A stretch of DNA of 64,000 nucleotides. Source: Pseudobacteriovorax antillogorgiicola (GTDB taxonomy: Bacteria > Bdellovibrionota_B > Oligoflexia > Oligoflexales > CAIYRB01). The notes beneath the pieces were generated by a model, which had not been told where the DNA came from, made no database searches, and saw only the letters and a list, made by a program, of their open reading frames with translations. This document shows, one piece after another, positions 16,432 through 25,252 of this stretch. A program made the position numbers and the translations under genes. Location of the stretch: NCBI GenBank assembly GCA_945862295.1, contig CAMAXT010000003.1, positions 21,544-85,543 of the forward strand, written 5' to 3'. How positions within the stretch are numbered: the first letter of the stretch is position 1; each line of letters starts with the position of its first letter.

Positions 16432-16458
16432 AAAAATCCCCGACGGTTTTGGACGTCG
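16432..16458 (-). terminator. Rho-independent terminator of the exonuclease-esterase operon
   Basis: On the minus strand CGACG pairs with CGTCG across an 8-base loop (16441-16458), followed by GGGA and five T residues (complement of 16432-16436). It lies about 20 bases past the esterase stop at 16479. A second small hairpin CTAGTT/AACTAG (16462-16482) spans that stop. Confidence 0.5.
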
Positions 16459-16478
16459 TGCCTAGTTGGGGACTCAAA

Positions 16479-17186
16479 CTAGCTGCGTTGACTAAACAGC
16501 CACGGGAATAGAGTGTCATCACGGAACGCGTACTCCCAAGCATTGTGTCCAACCTGATCTAACTCGAAATACTCAAAGGTTTTAAGTCGAGCGCTTAGAG
16601 CGCTTTCAATTGCACGCGATTGACTTACGGATACAACTTTATCTTTATTGCCGTGGTAAACTCGAAGAGAGATATCTTTTATTTTTGCAATTGCTGACGT
16701 ATCGGCCCCACCACAAATTGCAACTGCTGCAGAAAAAAGCTCTGGACAGCGAATTAGTAATTCGTAGACGCCGAAAGCACCCATGGAAAGTCCTGTAAGG
16801 TAGACGCGACGGGAATCGACATCCGGACGCGCTAGAAGACTCATCACTAACGCAGCGACTGCTTTCAAAGACTCAGTCGGCTGCGGTGCAAGCTTGACGC
16901 TGCTTTGACCCCAATCTTGAATATCAACCCAGCGGTTATCGTCCTGAGACTGAGGGGCTACTATTTGACAAGGATATTTTGCTAACGATGCAAGCGAGAA
17001 CACCGAGGTTTCATCGTTAAAAAAGGGATACCAAAGTTGACTCTCGTTATCTGAACCGCACTCACCTACCCCGTGCAGAAAAATAACCAGTGGCAACTTC
17101 TGTTCAGTAGTTTTCGATTTGAAATGCCTATACGGCAGGCTTCCGAACTTGCCCTTGGTAAATTGGTCGGTAAACCGCACTGACAT
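16479..17186 (-). CDS. Alpha/beta-hydrolase esterase (PHB-depolymerase/phospholipase-like)
   Basis: 235-residue serine hydrolase. LVIFLHGVGECG gives the oxyanion strand, GLSMGAFG the nucleophile elbow (G-x-S-x-G), GNKDKVV the acidic residue and GHNAWEYA the catalytic His, in the right order. It resembles the small esterases annotated as dienelactone hydrolase, carboxylesterase or Esterase_phd, which hydrolyse short esters. No signal peptide is seen, so it is probably cytoplasmic. Its ATG overlaps the stop of the exonuclease gene in TAATG, so the two are cotranscribed and probably translationally coupled. The substrate is unknown. Confidence 0.85.
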   Translation of the reverse strand: MSVRFTDQFTKGKFGSLPYRHFKSKTTEQKLPLVIFLHGVGECGSDNESQLWYPFFNDETSVFSLASLAKYPCQIVAPQSQDDNRWVDIQDWGQSSVKLAPQPTESLKAVAALVMSLLARPDVDSRRVYLTGLSMGAFGVYELLIRCPELFSAAVAICGGADTSAIAKIKDISLRVYHGNKDKVVSVSQSRAIESALSARLKTFEYFELDQVGHNAWEYAFRDDTLFPWLFSQRS

Positions 17187-18916
17187 TATGGTCCTCGGGG
17201 AGGAGGAGAATTGAATTCGACTTTTTCTTTTTCAAGTTCTGGAAGCGGAAAGAACCGGCTCTCACTGCGACCGTTATAGATCATCCAAAGGGCGGCGTTT
17301 ATTTTGTGGGATTCGCCCTGCTGCACAGTATCACCGATGCGCGCCGACGATAGGCGTTCTTTTAAATTTGCTAATTGCTTGGGCTCGCGCAACTTCGCAT
17401 CAAGATCACCTTTGATTGCGAACGGTTCGAGTGGACGGCCCTTTTCGATAGGAAAAAGCGTCCAGTTGCCTCGGTTTTTGCCTTCGCCAACAGCTAGAAC
17501 ACCTGTTTTATTTAGCATCAACTCCGCACGTAGGAGATGAGGGACTTTTTCCAAACCTTCCATAAGATCGATCTGCGTATCAAGAACTTTTCGAGTCGAT
17601 GGGCTAAACCACAGTTTGAGTGATTTACGTTTTCTCTTCTCGGTATCAATGACTTGTTTTAAATCGCCGGTGAGGCTTGTCTTAACAAGTGCAAATTCTT
17701 CCGGGGATAATATGACACCGGCTTTCGTTACTTCTTTTCTAAATACTGCTGCAACTGCTTCGACGTACTCTGATGCTTGCCTGCGGTCACGGACAGGACC
17801 GACGGCAATCGTTACGCCAGGCTCAAAGTTACCAACAAACATCCGGTAACCCTCAATGTCTTTATAAAACATGATGCCGAACATCAGCCTTTGGTGCCAA
17901 GAATAGGGATCAAATGCTAATTTCTGTTTTTCAAGAAGCTGGGCCTCAGCAAGCATCGCCGCAAAAAATGTCGGTTGCGGGTCATAAACGATGTCATACG
18001 ACTTCAATGCCACGCGCAACAAACCGCGAGGCAGCTGATCAAAAAGGCGGATCTTTCTGATCTCACGGTCCAAGTGATATGAGCTGCTAGCGAATAGAAC
18101 TTTTTTTTCTAAATCGAGCATTTGAAAAACGCCGGGTTGCTGCGGAACATTCTCTAAACACTCTGGAGGAACACCCCAACCCAAGCGGACACCCGAATCA
18201 AGATCGCCCTGCAGACGGATAGCTTCTTCAACCAAGACAATATTGCGCTCGAGAAGTTTTGCCTTCAGCACTTTGAAAAGATCTAACGTTACGTAAGCGT
18301 CGGCTTCAGCACGGTGTAAATCACCGGAGTCCAACTGAAAATGCTCTGCCAACCCACGGAGCGACTTATCTGGAGCTTCTTTGGCCAATTTTTCGACAAG
18401 TAAGTGGGTGCAGAGAAAGAAGTTGCCCATCTCAACATCACAAACGGCTTTCGCAAAGTACCTGAGGAACTTCATGTCGCCGATTGTGTTGTGGCTTACT
18501 AAAATGCCGTTACCAGCATACTCAATAAACCCAGGCATCACCTGAGCGATAAGTGGTGCGTCACGAACCGTTTGGTTATTGATACCGGTCATGCGGCGCA
18601 CGATCGGAGGGATCGGAATCTGTGGATTCACCAGGCTATAGAATGTTTCACCTGGCTCGCCGTTCTTGTATTTGACGGCAAAGATTTCGGTAATGCCGTT
18701 TTTCTCGGGGTTGCCGCCGGTGGTTTCGATATCAAAAACAATGTATTCGGCATCATCGAGGGATGAGCGAACACTTAAAAGCGAAGCTTCATCAGGTGCC
18801 GGACCACCAACCTGGGGCTTGCGACGGCGTTTTTGTCCGCGACGCTGACTGGACCCGCCGCTGCGTGGAGCGTTTCCAGGTCCGTTATTCTTATCATGCG
18901 GTAATTGTCTCGACAC
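17186..18916 (-). CDS. DEDDh exonuclease fused to a UvrC-like, degenerate GIY-YIG region
   Basis: 576 residues. After a basic, disordered 50-residue start, residues about 53-230 form a DnaQ-type 3'-5' exonuclease: FDIETTGG, SHNTIGDMKFL and HRAEADA give the D-E, D and H-x4-D motifs. Residues about 250-330 (PQQPGVFQMLD, KVLFASSSYHLDREIRKI) match the opening of UvrC/Cho GIY-YIG nucleases (PxxPGVY.., VLYVGKA..L..R). The Tyr/Gly signature is lost, so this second domain may only bind DNA. A long C-terminal domain has no recognised family. A DNA-repair role is likely. GTG start; 17 bases separate it from the dihydroorotase gene. Confidence 0.8.
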   Translation of the reverse strand: MSRQLPHDKNNGPGNAPRSGGSSQRRGQKRRRKPQVGGPAPDEASLLSVRSSLDDAEYIVFDIETTGGNPEKNGITEIFAVKYKNGEPGETFYSLVNPQIPIPPIVRRMTGINNQTVRDAPLIAQVMPGFIEYAGNGILVSHNTIGDMKFLRYFAKAVCDVEMGNFFLCTHLLVEKLAKEAPDKSLRGLAEHFQLDSGDLHRAEADAYVTLDLFKVLKAKLLERNIVLVEEAIRLQGDLDSGVRLGWGVPPECLENVPQQPGVFQMLDLEKKVLFASSSYHLDREIRKIRLFDQLPRGLLRVALKSYDIVYDPQPTFFAAMLAEAQLLEKQKLAFDPYSWHQRLMFGIMFYKDIEGYRMFVGNFEPGVTIAVGPVRDRRQASEYVEAVAAVFRKEVTKAGVILSPEEFALVKTSLTGDLKQVIDTEKRKRKSLKLWFSPSTRKVLDTQIDLMEGLEKVPHLLRAELMLNKTGVLAVGEGKNRGNWTLFPIEKGRPLEPFAIKGDLDAKLREPKQLANLKERLSSARIGDTVQQGESHKINAALWMIYNGRSESRFFPLPELEKEKVEFNSPPPRGP

Positions 18917-18933
18917 AGCTTACTCGATTCCGG

Positions 18934-20271
18934 TCATTTGCTTAAAAAAACGCACTTACCACGATTCCAAGTGCCCATTATTTTTATTGGTAAATTAAAA
19001 CCATCATAGGGGGTCCAGCCACACTTGGAAACAACTTCCTCGTTGCGGACCAAAAAGTTTTCACGCTTTATCCAGACAAAGTCGCCATCAAATCCATTGG
19101 CGATCGTGCCCTTTTTATCGAATCCAAAAAGCTCCGCTGGACGCGACGCGGACATTTCCAAGAGGCGGTGATGAGACAGGCCGGTCATTTCAGCAATCTT
19201 AAACACCAGAGGATAGAAAAACTCAATCGCAGGCACTCCAGACGGGGATTTGGCGACTTCCTGATGTTTCTCGGAAAGAAGATGCGGGGCATGGTCGGTG
19301 GCGAAGATATCAACCGCCCCCTGACCGACCAATTTGAGGAGGTCCTCTTTCTCTGCACGTGAGCGGAGTGGAGGATTCATTTTTACTAACGGACCGAGGC
19401 GTTCGTAATCATCGGTCGAAAAAAGTAGGTGATGGGGTGCCACTTCGCAAGAGACAGGCAGGCCTTTGGCCTTATAAGCCTGAACCATCTCCACCTCTAG
19501 GGGCGTACTAACATGAGCGATATGAACTGGCCGGCCGGAGGACACCGCCCATTCGAGAATAATCTTGGTCGATGCGTGTGCCGTTGCACTATCTCTGATC
19601 AACGAATGAACTTCAAAATCTCGGTTAGCTCGCGAGTGCGTCCGCCCCGAATACTTCGCCTGATTGACGTCAACGCCGCACTGGTCTTCAGAATGAAAGA
19701 CAATCAGCTTTTTGCAATCACGAGGCAGGCTCTTCCCGAGCTTATTAAGATCATCGTACATGAGGTCGCCGGTGCTGCGACCGTAAAAGACCTTTAATGC
19801 TGCAAGTGGCAAATCTGGAGACGTGAGAAGCTCAGCGACTTGATTAATGTTTCCGGCACCGACACCGAGCTGTAAGGTGAATTCGAGGCCCGAGGCTCTT
19901 GCGATCTCTGCTTTCTCAAGTACAGCAGCGCGGGTCATCGTTGGCGGGATCGTGTTAGGCATATCAGCGACAGCAACTACGCCACCGCGCCAAGCACCTT
20001 TTGCTAGTGAGTTCCAATCTTCCTTGGCAGTCAAACCTGGGGACCGGCTATGGACGTGCATATCGAGAGCGGCTGGTATGATCAGCTCTTGCTCGGCATC
20101 AATGATAATGTCGGTTTGCTTTGGATTTTCAAGTGCTGCTCTATTTGAAATAGAAGTCGCGTTGGGTTCGGATAATGTTTCAGATTGAATCTTCAGATTT
20201 TGAATGACGCCTTGATGGACATCAAAACTAAACTTATCTCCGTCGAGATTCCTTGCATTGATAATGCGCAC
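18934..20271 (-). CDS. pyrC: Dihydroorotase / cyclic amidohydrolase
   Basis: 445-residue amidohydrolase with the metal-centre pattern of class I dihydroorotases: DMHVHSRSPG (HxH), the bridging Lys in ALKVFYG, VFHSEDQ, HIAHVST and the catalytic Asp in FATDHAPH. It would interconvert carbamoyl-aspartate and dihydroorotate in pyrimidine synthesis. Allantoinase or dihydropyrimidinase is less likely, since those are usually recognised by slightly different loops, but I cannot exclude them. GTG start with AAGGA 9 bases upstream. The leader contains ACCGGT twice (a self-palindrome, 16 bases apart). It is the first gene of a three-gene minus-strand run. Confidence 0.85.
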   Translation of the reverse strand: MRIINARNLDGDKFSFDVHQGVIQNLKIQSETLSEPNATSISNRAALENPKQTDIIIDAEQELIIPAALDMHVHSRSPGLTAKEDWNSLAKGAWRGGVVAVADMPNTIPPTMTRAAVLEKAEIARASGLEFTLQLGVGAGNINQVAELLTSPDLPLAALKVFYGRSTGDLMYDDLNKLGKSLPRDCKKLIVFHSEDQCGVDVNQAKYSGRTHSRANRDFEVHSLIRDSATAHASTKIILEWAVSSGRPVHIAHVSTPLEVEMVQAYKAKGLPVSCEVAPHHLLFSTDDYERLGPLVKMNPPLRSRAEKEDLLKLVGQGAVDIFATDHAPHLLSEKHQEVAKSPSGVPAIEFFYPLVFKIAEMTGLSHHRLLEMSASRPAELFGFDKKGTIANGFDGDFVWIKRENFLVRNEEVVSKCGWTPYDGFNLPIKIMGTWNRGKCVFLSK

Positions 20272-20370
20272 CAGGTTTATTCCTTATACGACCGGTAGAC
20301 TGGCTGACCGGTTCTGTCAGCGCATAGGTTATATAAGTCTAACTGCGCCAATGCCATTAAAAAATGGATA

Positions 20371-20817
20371 TTATTGCCATTTTTGCGCATGACAGAGGTA
20401 GCAGGAGGGTCTTTTTAGACCATTCGACACGTTGCCTTCTAGGGCTGGGCCGTGACATTCAATGCATGTTTGTGAAGGGGTTAATAAACCCGGGTGATGC
20501 CGGAAACCCTCTTTGATTTCAGTATGGTCGGCAGGTGCTACCGAAAGGTTCGGGTCATCATCCAGCCAGTTTTTTCCGTGGCAGGTCAGGCAAGCAGGCT
20601 CTTTTCCGGCCCCTCCTACAAGGTTTTCGCCGTGGCAACGGGTGCAGTAACGTTCAGCTCTTTCAGCACCTGTTCCGTGAGCGATACCGCTAAATAATTG
20701 TGTATGCCCGAGAATTTGGCGCGGTTCCGGCTCGTCTCTTGAGCATGAGAAGAAGGCCGCTAAAGCGAGCACGCCGGTGAGCAGTGTTAGAAAGGCGAAC
20801 TTGATGGTATGCTCCAA
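20371..20817 (-). CDS. Small tetraheme c-type cytochrome
   Basis: 148 residues with an N-terminal export signal (FAFLTLLTGVLALAAFFSC; the Cys may be lipidated but the lipobox is poor). Four covalent heme sites are seen: CTRCH, CLTCH, CIECH and CYLCH. Extra histidines (ADHTEIKEGFRHHPG) could be axial ligands, giving a small electron-transfer protein in the periplasm. The frame opens with a TTG without a clear ribosome site, so the start is uncertain. It is divergent from the heme-plus-barrel gene at 20932 with a 114-base shared promoter region, which links the two in function. Confidence 0.85.
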   Translation of the reverse strand: MEHTIKFAFLTLLTGVLALAAFFSCSRDEPEPRQILGHTQLFSGIAHGTGAERAERYCTRCHGENLVGGAGKEPACLTCHGKNWLDDDPNLSVAPADHTEIKEGFRHHPGLLTPSQTCIECHGPALEGNVSNGLKRPSCYLCHAQKWQ

Positions 20818-20931
20818 TTAATAACTATGACTGCAAAATTAAACTGGTAATGCTTCGTCTCATTGTACCACGGGCGAGAGTTAGCCGCATTATGACAGCC
20901 AATCCTTGGGCCGCAGAACATAAGGGGCAGT

Positions 20932-22143
20932 GTGCACTATTTAAAACATCAAACATTACGCTTAATTTTTCTTTTCTTTAGCATGGATTTTGTTTGTTCG
21001 ATGGCGGCTCAGGCCACTCCAATATTAGCGCTTAATGAAGCTCAGAACTGCCAAGGCTGCCATAAGCCCGGTCGTGCTCAGCGGCCATTTTTGGAAAGAC
21101 GCTGCACGCTAGATTGCCAAGGTTGCCACATCGATCCGTCCGGCGCGGGCCCAAGAAATGCTTGGGGTAAATATTACTCGCAAGCCGAACTGAACACCGT
21201 CAAGTTTACGAATCCAGAAGATCCCTTGGCCGACACTAGTCGCTTCGATGTCCACTACGATGGTCGAGTGATTACAAGATACTTTGAAGATGAGTTGCGA
21301 CGCTTTCCGATGAGCAACGAACTTAGCGCACGCGTGCGACCATTTGTGAACTACCTGCACTTAACATATCAAGCTGTGCTTTTTGGTCGCGTCGGTGATC
21401 AAAGCATCAGAGCGACACGAGACGATAGCAGAAGATTCCGAGAAAAATATTCGATCATGGTCGATCAACTCCCTCTCAATCTCTATGCTCGCGCGTACCG
21501 CGGTCAACCCATGTACGGTGTCAGAAGACCAAATCACACGCTCTGGATCAGAGAGCGAATCGGACTTGATCAGTTTGCAACGACGGAAGCAGTGGAAGTC
21601 GGGGGGACGCCGAATGTGCCATTTATTAGGGGTTCCATCATGCAGGGCGACCCTTACTCCAATAAGGAAGATCGGCAAAAAGGTTCAAGCGTCCACGGCG
21701 GATTCCGTGGCGTAACATTAGCTTGGCACATCAACGGAAGTTCTTGGCAAACCGAATCTGAAAAGGCCGACATCAAAATGCGTGCTCTCGGCGTTGGCCT
21801 CAAGCCTTGGAAATTTATTCTAATGGCCGAAAGAAACTGGCGAAAGGTTGAGGAAAAAGAATACCCAACCAATGCCGCAGAATTCGAATCCCAAGCGATC
21901 AGACTGCATCCTTCATCAGAGATCACTGAGTACAGTGCCGCCGTTGATGTCTACCGCGGCATCCTTGCCGGCGTCGTCTTGGAAGAATTGCACGATGCGC
22001 GCAGTGACAGCCTAAGGCGCAGTGTGTTCGCTGATTTCCATTTGATTCCATGGCTCCAATTTGAAATCTGGCGCCGCTTTGAAACTGGCACCCGCACCGC
22101 CGCCGACACTCTCAGCGTCCTTCATGCTTACTTCGATTTTTAG
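20932..22143 (+). CDS. Di-heme outer-membrane barrel-like protein
   Basis: The GTG start follows AAGGGG. After a signal peptide (to about residue 29, AAQAT) come two heme-binding motifs close together, CQGCHKPG and CQGCHIDPSGAGPRNAWG. About 330 residues follow of alternating beta-strand sequence with aromatic girdle residues, ending in a C-terminal Phe (HAYFDF), as in outer-membrane beta-barrels. The architecture suggests electron passage across or onto the outer membrane, but only the heme motifs are certain. The protein at 23328 shares the heme-GxxxxAYGR-barrel layout. Single gene followed by 250 bases without a gene. Confidence 0.8.
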   Translation: MHYLKHQTLRLIFLFFSMDFVCSMAAQATPILALNEAQNCQGCHKPGRAQRPFLERRCTLDCQGCHIDPSGAGPRNAWGKYYSQAELNTVKFTNPEDPLADTSRFDVHYDGRVITRYFEDELRRFPMSNELSARVRPFVNYLHLTYQAVLFGRVGDQSIRATRDDSRRFREKYSIMVDQLPLNLYARAYRGQPMYGVRRPNHTLWIRERIGLDQFATTEAVEVGGTPNVPFIRGSIMQGDPYSNKEDRQKGSSVHGGFRGVTLAWHINGSSWQTESEKADIKMRALGVGLKPWKFILMAERNWRKVEEKEYPTNAAEFESQAIRLHPSSEITEYSAAVDVYRGILAGVVLEELHDARSDSLRRSVFADFHLIPWLQFEIWRRFETGTRTAADTLSVLHAYFDF

Positions 22144-22407
22144 AAAATGAGGATAGCCTTCTATCTTCATCACTCTTCTTCACCCCAAACCAACTAAAAC
22201 CTACCCATCCTCCTAAAACTACTGAAATATTGTGATTCTATGACTCACAAATTAACCCCCTCATTGCCCCTCAAAAATCTCAGCAGGCAAAAGTACAAAC
22301 GAGTCGTGACCTTCCCTATAACTAATCATGAGCCAATTGCGGAAACCCTGACGCACGGCGAGATAAGCAATCGATAACCAAATCAAACGTCAATGGGAGT
22401 CTTAGGA

Positions 22408-23331
22408 ATGAAAACAATCCTGATACTTTTGGGAAGCATGAGCTTAGTTTTAAGCTGCAACTACTCAAGGGTCAAAACAACAGCCGCACCGCCGAGTGAA
22501 AATCAACCTGGCTCAATCACTGACAGCCAATGGCTAACGCAGAACTTATTCCAAGCCCGTTGTGCCAGTTGCCACAATAGCGGCAGGCAACCTGGCGGAC
22601 ATAAATTCGAAACAGAAAAAGACCTACTAGACAACGTCGTTAGAAAGACAATCGTTGCTGGGTCTCCATCTACAAGTTCTATATACACAATTATAGAAAG
22701 CGGCGCGATGCCGACACGCGGCGACAAAGCTACTCCAACAGAACTCTCAGTCCTATCATGCTGGATCACTGAAGGGGCTACAGCGGATTCAACAACCTGC
22801 GTACAAAAATTTGGACTAAGCGGCACTGCAAATCCGGGTGGAAACCCAGGGTCAGGAACCCCAACACCTATCCCAACATCTACACCAACACCTACTCCAT
22901 CACCTACACCTGACCCAGGGAACGACGACGGTGGAGGTGACGACAATGGCGATGATGATGACAACGGTGATGACGACAACAACGGCGAAGATGATAACGG
23001 CGGTAATGACGATGACGGCAATGGCGAAGGCGGCGGCGATGGTGGAGAGGTTCCGGTTGTTATGTTCTCAGAAATCCAGCAACCAATTCTTACAGACCGT
23101 TGCGCCGGTTGCCACGGGTCTGAAAATCCCGCTGCACACGTCGTCCTTTTAAGTCTCGAAAATATTAAAAATCCCACTACTGGTCCTGCGTTAGTACAGT
23201 GCGGAAACGCAAGCGCGAGTTTGCTTTATACAGTCGTAGCATCTGATGACATGCCGGCATTTTCTGAAGCTCTGTCACCGGATCTGAAACTTAAATTGAA
23301 AAACTGGATCGATGGTGGGTGCCAACCGTGA
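22408..23331 (+). CDS. Lipoprotein with two c-type heme domains joined by a Pro/Thr and Asp/Asn/Gly linker
   Basis: ATG 22408 (MKTILILLGSMSLVLSC) is preferred over 22393 because GGGAG lies 8 bases upstream; the lipobox is LVLSC. Domain 1 has CASCHNSG with GAMPTRGD and a WI-x-GA-like end. Domain 2 has CAGCHGSEN with DDMPAF and LKNWIDGGC. Both resemble the cytochrome c domains found in planctomycete-type surface proteins (CxxCH ... MP ... W-I). Between them lie a (P/T)-rich stretch and about 43 residues almost entirely Asp, Asn and Gly. Methionines in the MP motifs are the likely sixth heme ligands. The stop overlaps the next gene. Confidence 0.85.
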   Translation: MKTILILLGSMSLVLSCNYSRVKTTAAPPSENQPGSITDSQWLTQNLFQARCASCHNSGRQPGGHKFETEKDLLDNVVRKTIVAGSPSTSSIYTIIESGAMPTRGDKATPTELSVLSCWITEGATADSTTCVQKFGLSGTANPGGNPGSGTPTPIPTSTPTPTPSPTPDPGNDDGGGDDNGDDDDNGDDDNNGEDDNGGNDDDGNGEGGGDGGEVPVVMFSEIQQPILTDRCAGCHGSENPAAHVVLLSLENIKNPTTGPALVQCGNASASLLYTVVASDDMPAFSEALSPDLKLKLKNWIDGGCQP

Positions 23332-24464
23332 GCTACATCAAAAATTTTTCTCATACTATAATTGCAGCTGTCTTCAGCCTATTTATTGGCCAAAGCCACG
23401 TTGCGCAAGCATTCCCACAGTTTTCGGGAGACGGCTACTTCAGCTGTACCTCTTGTCATGTTAGCACAAGTGGCGGCGACGCTCTCACCGCCTATGGTCG
23501 CTCATTTGCTGAAGAAAAGTTAACCACCTGGAGTTTCGAAGGTGAAGGTAAAACTCTGCATGGGAGCGTGAACATTCCAGAATGGTTACTCGTTGGCGGG
23601 CATGTCCGAATGATCCAAGTACACTACGAAGACTCTAAAATTTCTCAAGGAAACTTCTTCGTAATGCAGCGAGAAGTCGACCTTGGCTATGCCGGCGACG
23701 CCCTAAAATTTTACATCACTGTCGCAAACGAGCGTGATGAAGCCGGCGAATACGATACGAAAACCGTCACTATGCCGAAGTGGGTTGTGCGTTACGACAT
23801 ATTAGAAAAATTCTCTATTAGGGCAGGAAAAACCCCACCGAAATTCGGCTTAAACATTGCCGATCACAATGCTTACATCAGACGAAACATTGGCCTCGGA
23901 ACAGAAGCGGACGAAAATCTTATCGAAGCCTCCTATTTTTCTGAAACCATCGAAGTTAATATCTCTCAGTCAGCAGCGTTTTTGCCTGCTGTGAAAGAAC
24001 CGAACGAGGTAGACCCAGGTAGCTATTCAAATACCTATGCAAACTTGTCATACTTTTTTCTCGAAAAGCAGAGGGTTTCGACCAGCTTTCTTCGTCGCAA
24101 GAAAGTAGAAAGCTTGGAACAGATCGGCTCTGTGTCCTTGGCATTGACTCCAGCTGAAAAAGTACGAGCGCTCTTTGAGTATAACGCGGGCGAACGAGAA
24201 GTCAGTGACGTTAAGACGAAACTTCAAAACAGCTTCAGTCAGGTCATTTTTGAATCGTTCAAAGGTGTCTTTCCAAATATCACCTACCATTATCAAACTA
24301 GTAAATCAGGTGCTGAAGAGTCAAGAGGCGACAAAATTGCCGCTGGCTTAGCTTGGCATCCTCGCCCCCATTTCGAGTTCTCAGGATCCTTCGGATCGGT
24401 TCGAAATCTTAAGACATATACGTACGGTCACTCAGGTTTCTTAATGTTTCACTATTGGTTATAG
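23328..24464 (+). CDS. Mono-heme outer-membrane barrel-like protein
   Basis: GTG at 23328 is chosen because it overlaps the preceding stop (GTGA) and has GGTGGG upstream; an alternative GTG is at 23319. After a signal peptide (to AQA) there is one heme motif, CTSCHVSTSGGDALTAYGRSF. The rest looks like an outer-membrane barrel with alternating strands, ending in LMFHYWL. RAGKTPPKFGLNIADHNAYIR is typical of porin-like carriers (motif APPRFG...). Together with 22408 and 24473 it forms a tight operon, and it resembles the di-heme protein at 20932. It probably anchors electron transfer at the outer membrane; direct evidence is the heme motif only. Confidence 0.8.
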   Translation: MSYIKNFSHTIIAAVFSLFIGQSHVAQAFPQFSGDGYFSCTSCHVSTSGGDALTAYGRSFAEEKLTTWSFEGEGKTLHGSVNIPEWLLVGGHVRMIQVHYEDSKISQGNFFVMQREVDLGYAGDALKFYITVANERDEAGEYDTKTVTMPKWVVRYDILEKFSIRAGKTPPKFGLNIADHNAYIRRNIGLGTEADENLIEASYFSETIEVNISQSAAFLPAVKEPNEVDPGSYSNTYANLSYFFLEKQRVSTSFLRRKKVESLEQIGSVSLALTPAEKVRALFEYNAGEREVSDVKTKLQNSFSQVIFESFKGVFPNITYHYQTSKSGAEESRGDKIAAGLAWHPRPHFEFSGSFGSVRNLKTYTYGHSGFLMFHYWL

Positions 24465-24472
24465 GAGAAGAA

Positions 24473-25045
24473 ATGAAAGTTCGAATTTTTCCACTATTAA
24501 TGACGGCGGCAGGGTTTTTTCCGCAAGCAAAGAGTGCTTCAGCTGCTCAGCAGTATGAAGTCGTAGAATCCGGATCATCGGTTGGTTTTCTGGCTGTTGG
24601 TAAGCCAGGATTTCTAAAGATCAGAGGTGAAGGCGGCACCATAAAAGGTAATGCGGAAGTAGAAGGCAATGGCTTCAAAGGGACATTCAATGCGAAGCTT
24701 CCGGCGATAAAAACAGGTATCGACCTTCGAGACGAGCACATGCACGAAAAATACCTCGAAACAGGTAAGTATCCGGAAGCTATCCTCACTCTTTCTGAAG
24801 TTAAATTTGAAAACGGCATTGCTGGAAAATGCTCGTTCAAAGGCGAACTCACCGTTAAGAACGTCGCCAAGCCGATCACTGGTGACTGCACTATCGACGG
24901 TCTCACTGGTGACACGGTCTCTGTCAAAGCGGCTACTGAGATTAACATAGAAGACTTCCCGATCGGTGTACCATCGCATTTGGGTATCAAAGTCGCCGAC
25001 AAGATCACAATCTCAACTGAGTTCCAAGCTAAGAAGAAATCATAG
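24473..25045 (+). CDS. YceI-family periplasmic lipocalin-like protein
   Basis: The start ATG 24473 has GGAGAAGA directly upstream; a longer frame from 24455 would overlap the barrel gene. A signal peptide precedes QQYEVVESGSSVGF. The family hallmark is present: GIDLRDEHMHEKYLETGKYPEA, then LTVKNVAKPITGDCTI and FPIGVPSHLGIKVADKITI. YceI proteins are beta-barrels binding long isoprenoids or similar lipids in the periplasm, and they are often found beside cytochromes. Its place as last gene of the cytochrome operon fits a role in quinone or isoprenoid handling. Confidence in the family is high, in the ligand low. Confidence 0.92.
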   Translation: MKVRIFPLLMTAAGFFPQAKSASAAQQYEVVESGSSVGFLAVGKPGFLKIRGEGGTIKGNAEVEGNGFKGTFNAKLPAIKTGIDLRDEHMHEKYLETGKYPEAILTLSEVKFENGIAGKCSFKGELTVKNVAKPITGDCTIDGLTGDTVSVKAATEINIEDFPIGVPSHLGIKVADKITISTEFQAKKKS

Positions 25046-25082
25046 TTTGTAGTTATGGGGGAAGTGATGATGCTTCACTCAA

Positions 25083-25247
25083 TTTAATCCGGGTCCACCC
25101 GTGTTTAATCCGGGTCCACTCGAATTACGGATTACCAAACAAGAAAGAATCCCGAAGACCGCGAAGTCTTCAGGGGGTTCTTGAAATGCGTAATCAGTCG
25201 GGAGACCCGGGCTCTCGGGTGGATCCGGATTAGTAGCGGATTAGTAG
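25083..25247. repeat. Nested palindromic element between convergent genes
   Basis: Outer arms AATCCGGGTCCACCC (25086-25100) and GGGTGGATCCGGATT (25217-25231) pair with one mismatch. The left arm is duplicated (TTTAATCCGGGTCCAC at 25083 and again at 25104), and the right flank also repeats (CGGATTAGTAG). Inside is a second hairpin, GAATCCCGAAGAC against GTCTTCAGGGGGTTC. The whole stretch could fold into a cruciform or a long RNA hairpin and may end transcription from both sides, or it may be a miniature inverted-repeat element. Confidence 0.7.
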
Positions 25248-25252
25248 AAAAA

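Noticed and set aside
22503..23177. Long minus-strand frame (224 codons) over the heme lipoprotein
   Set aside because: A Ser/Pro-rich shadow of the D/N/G linker codons on the opposite strand; the plus-strand heme motifs are decisive.
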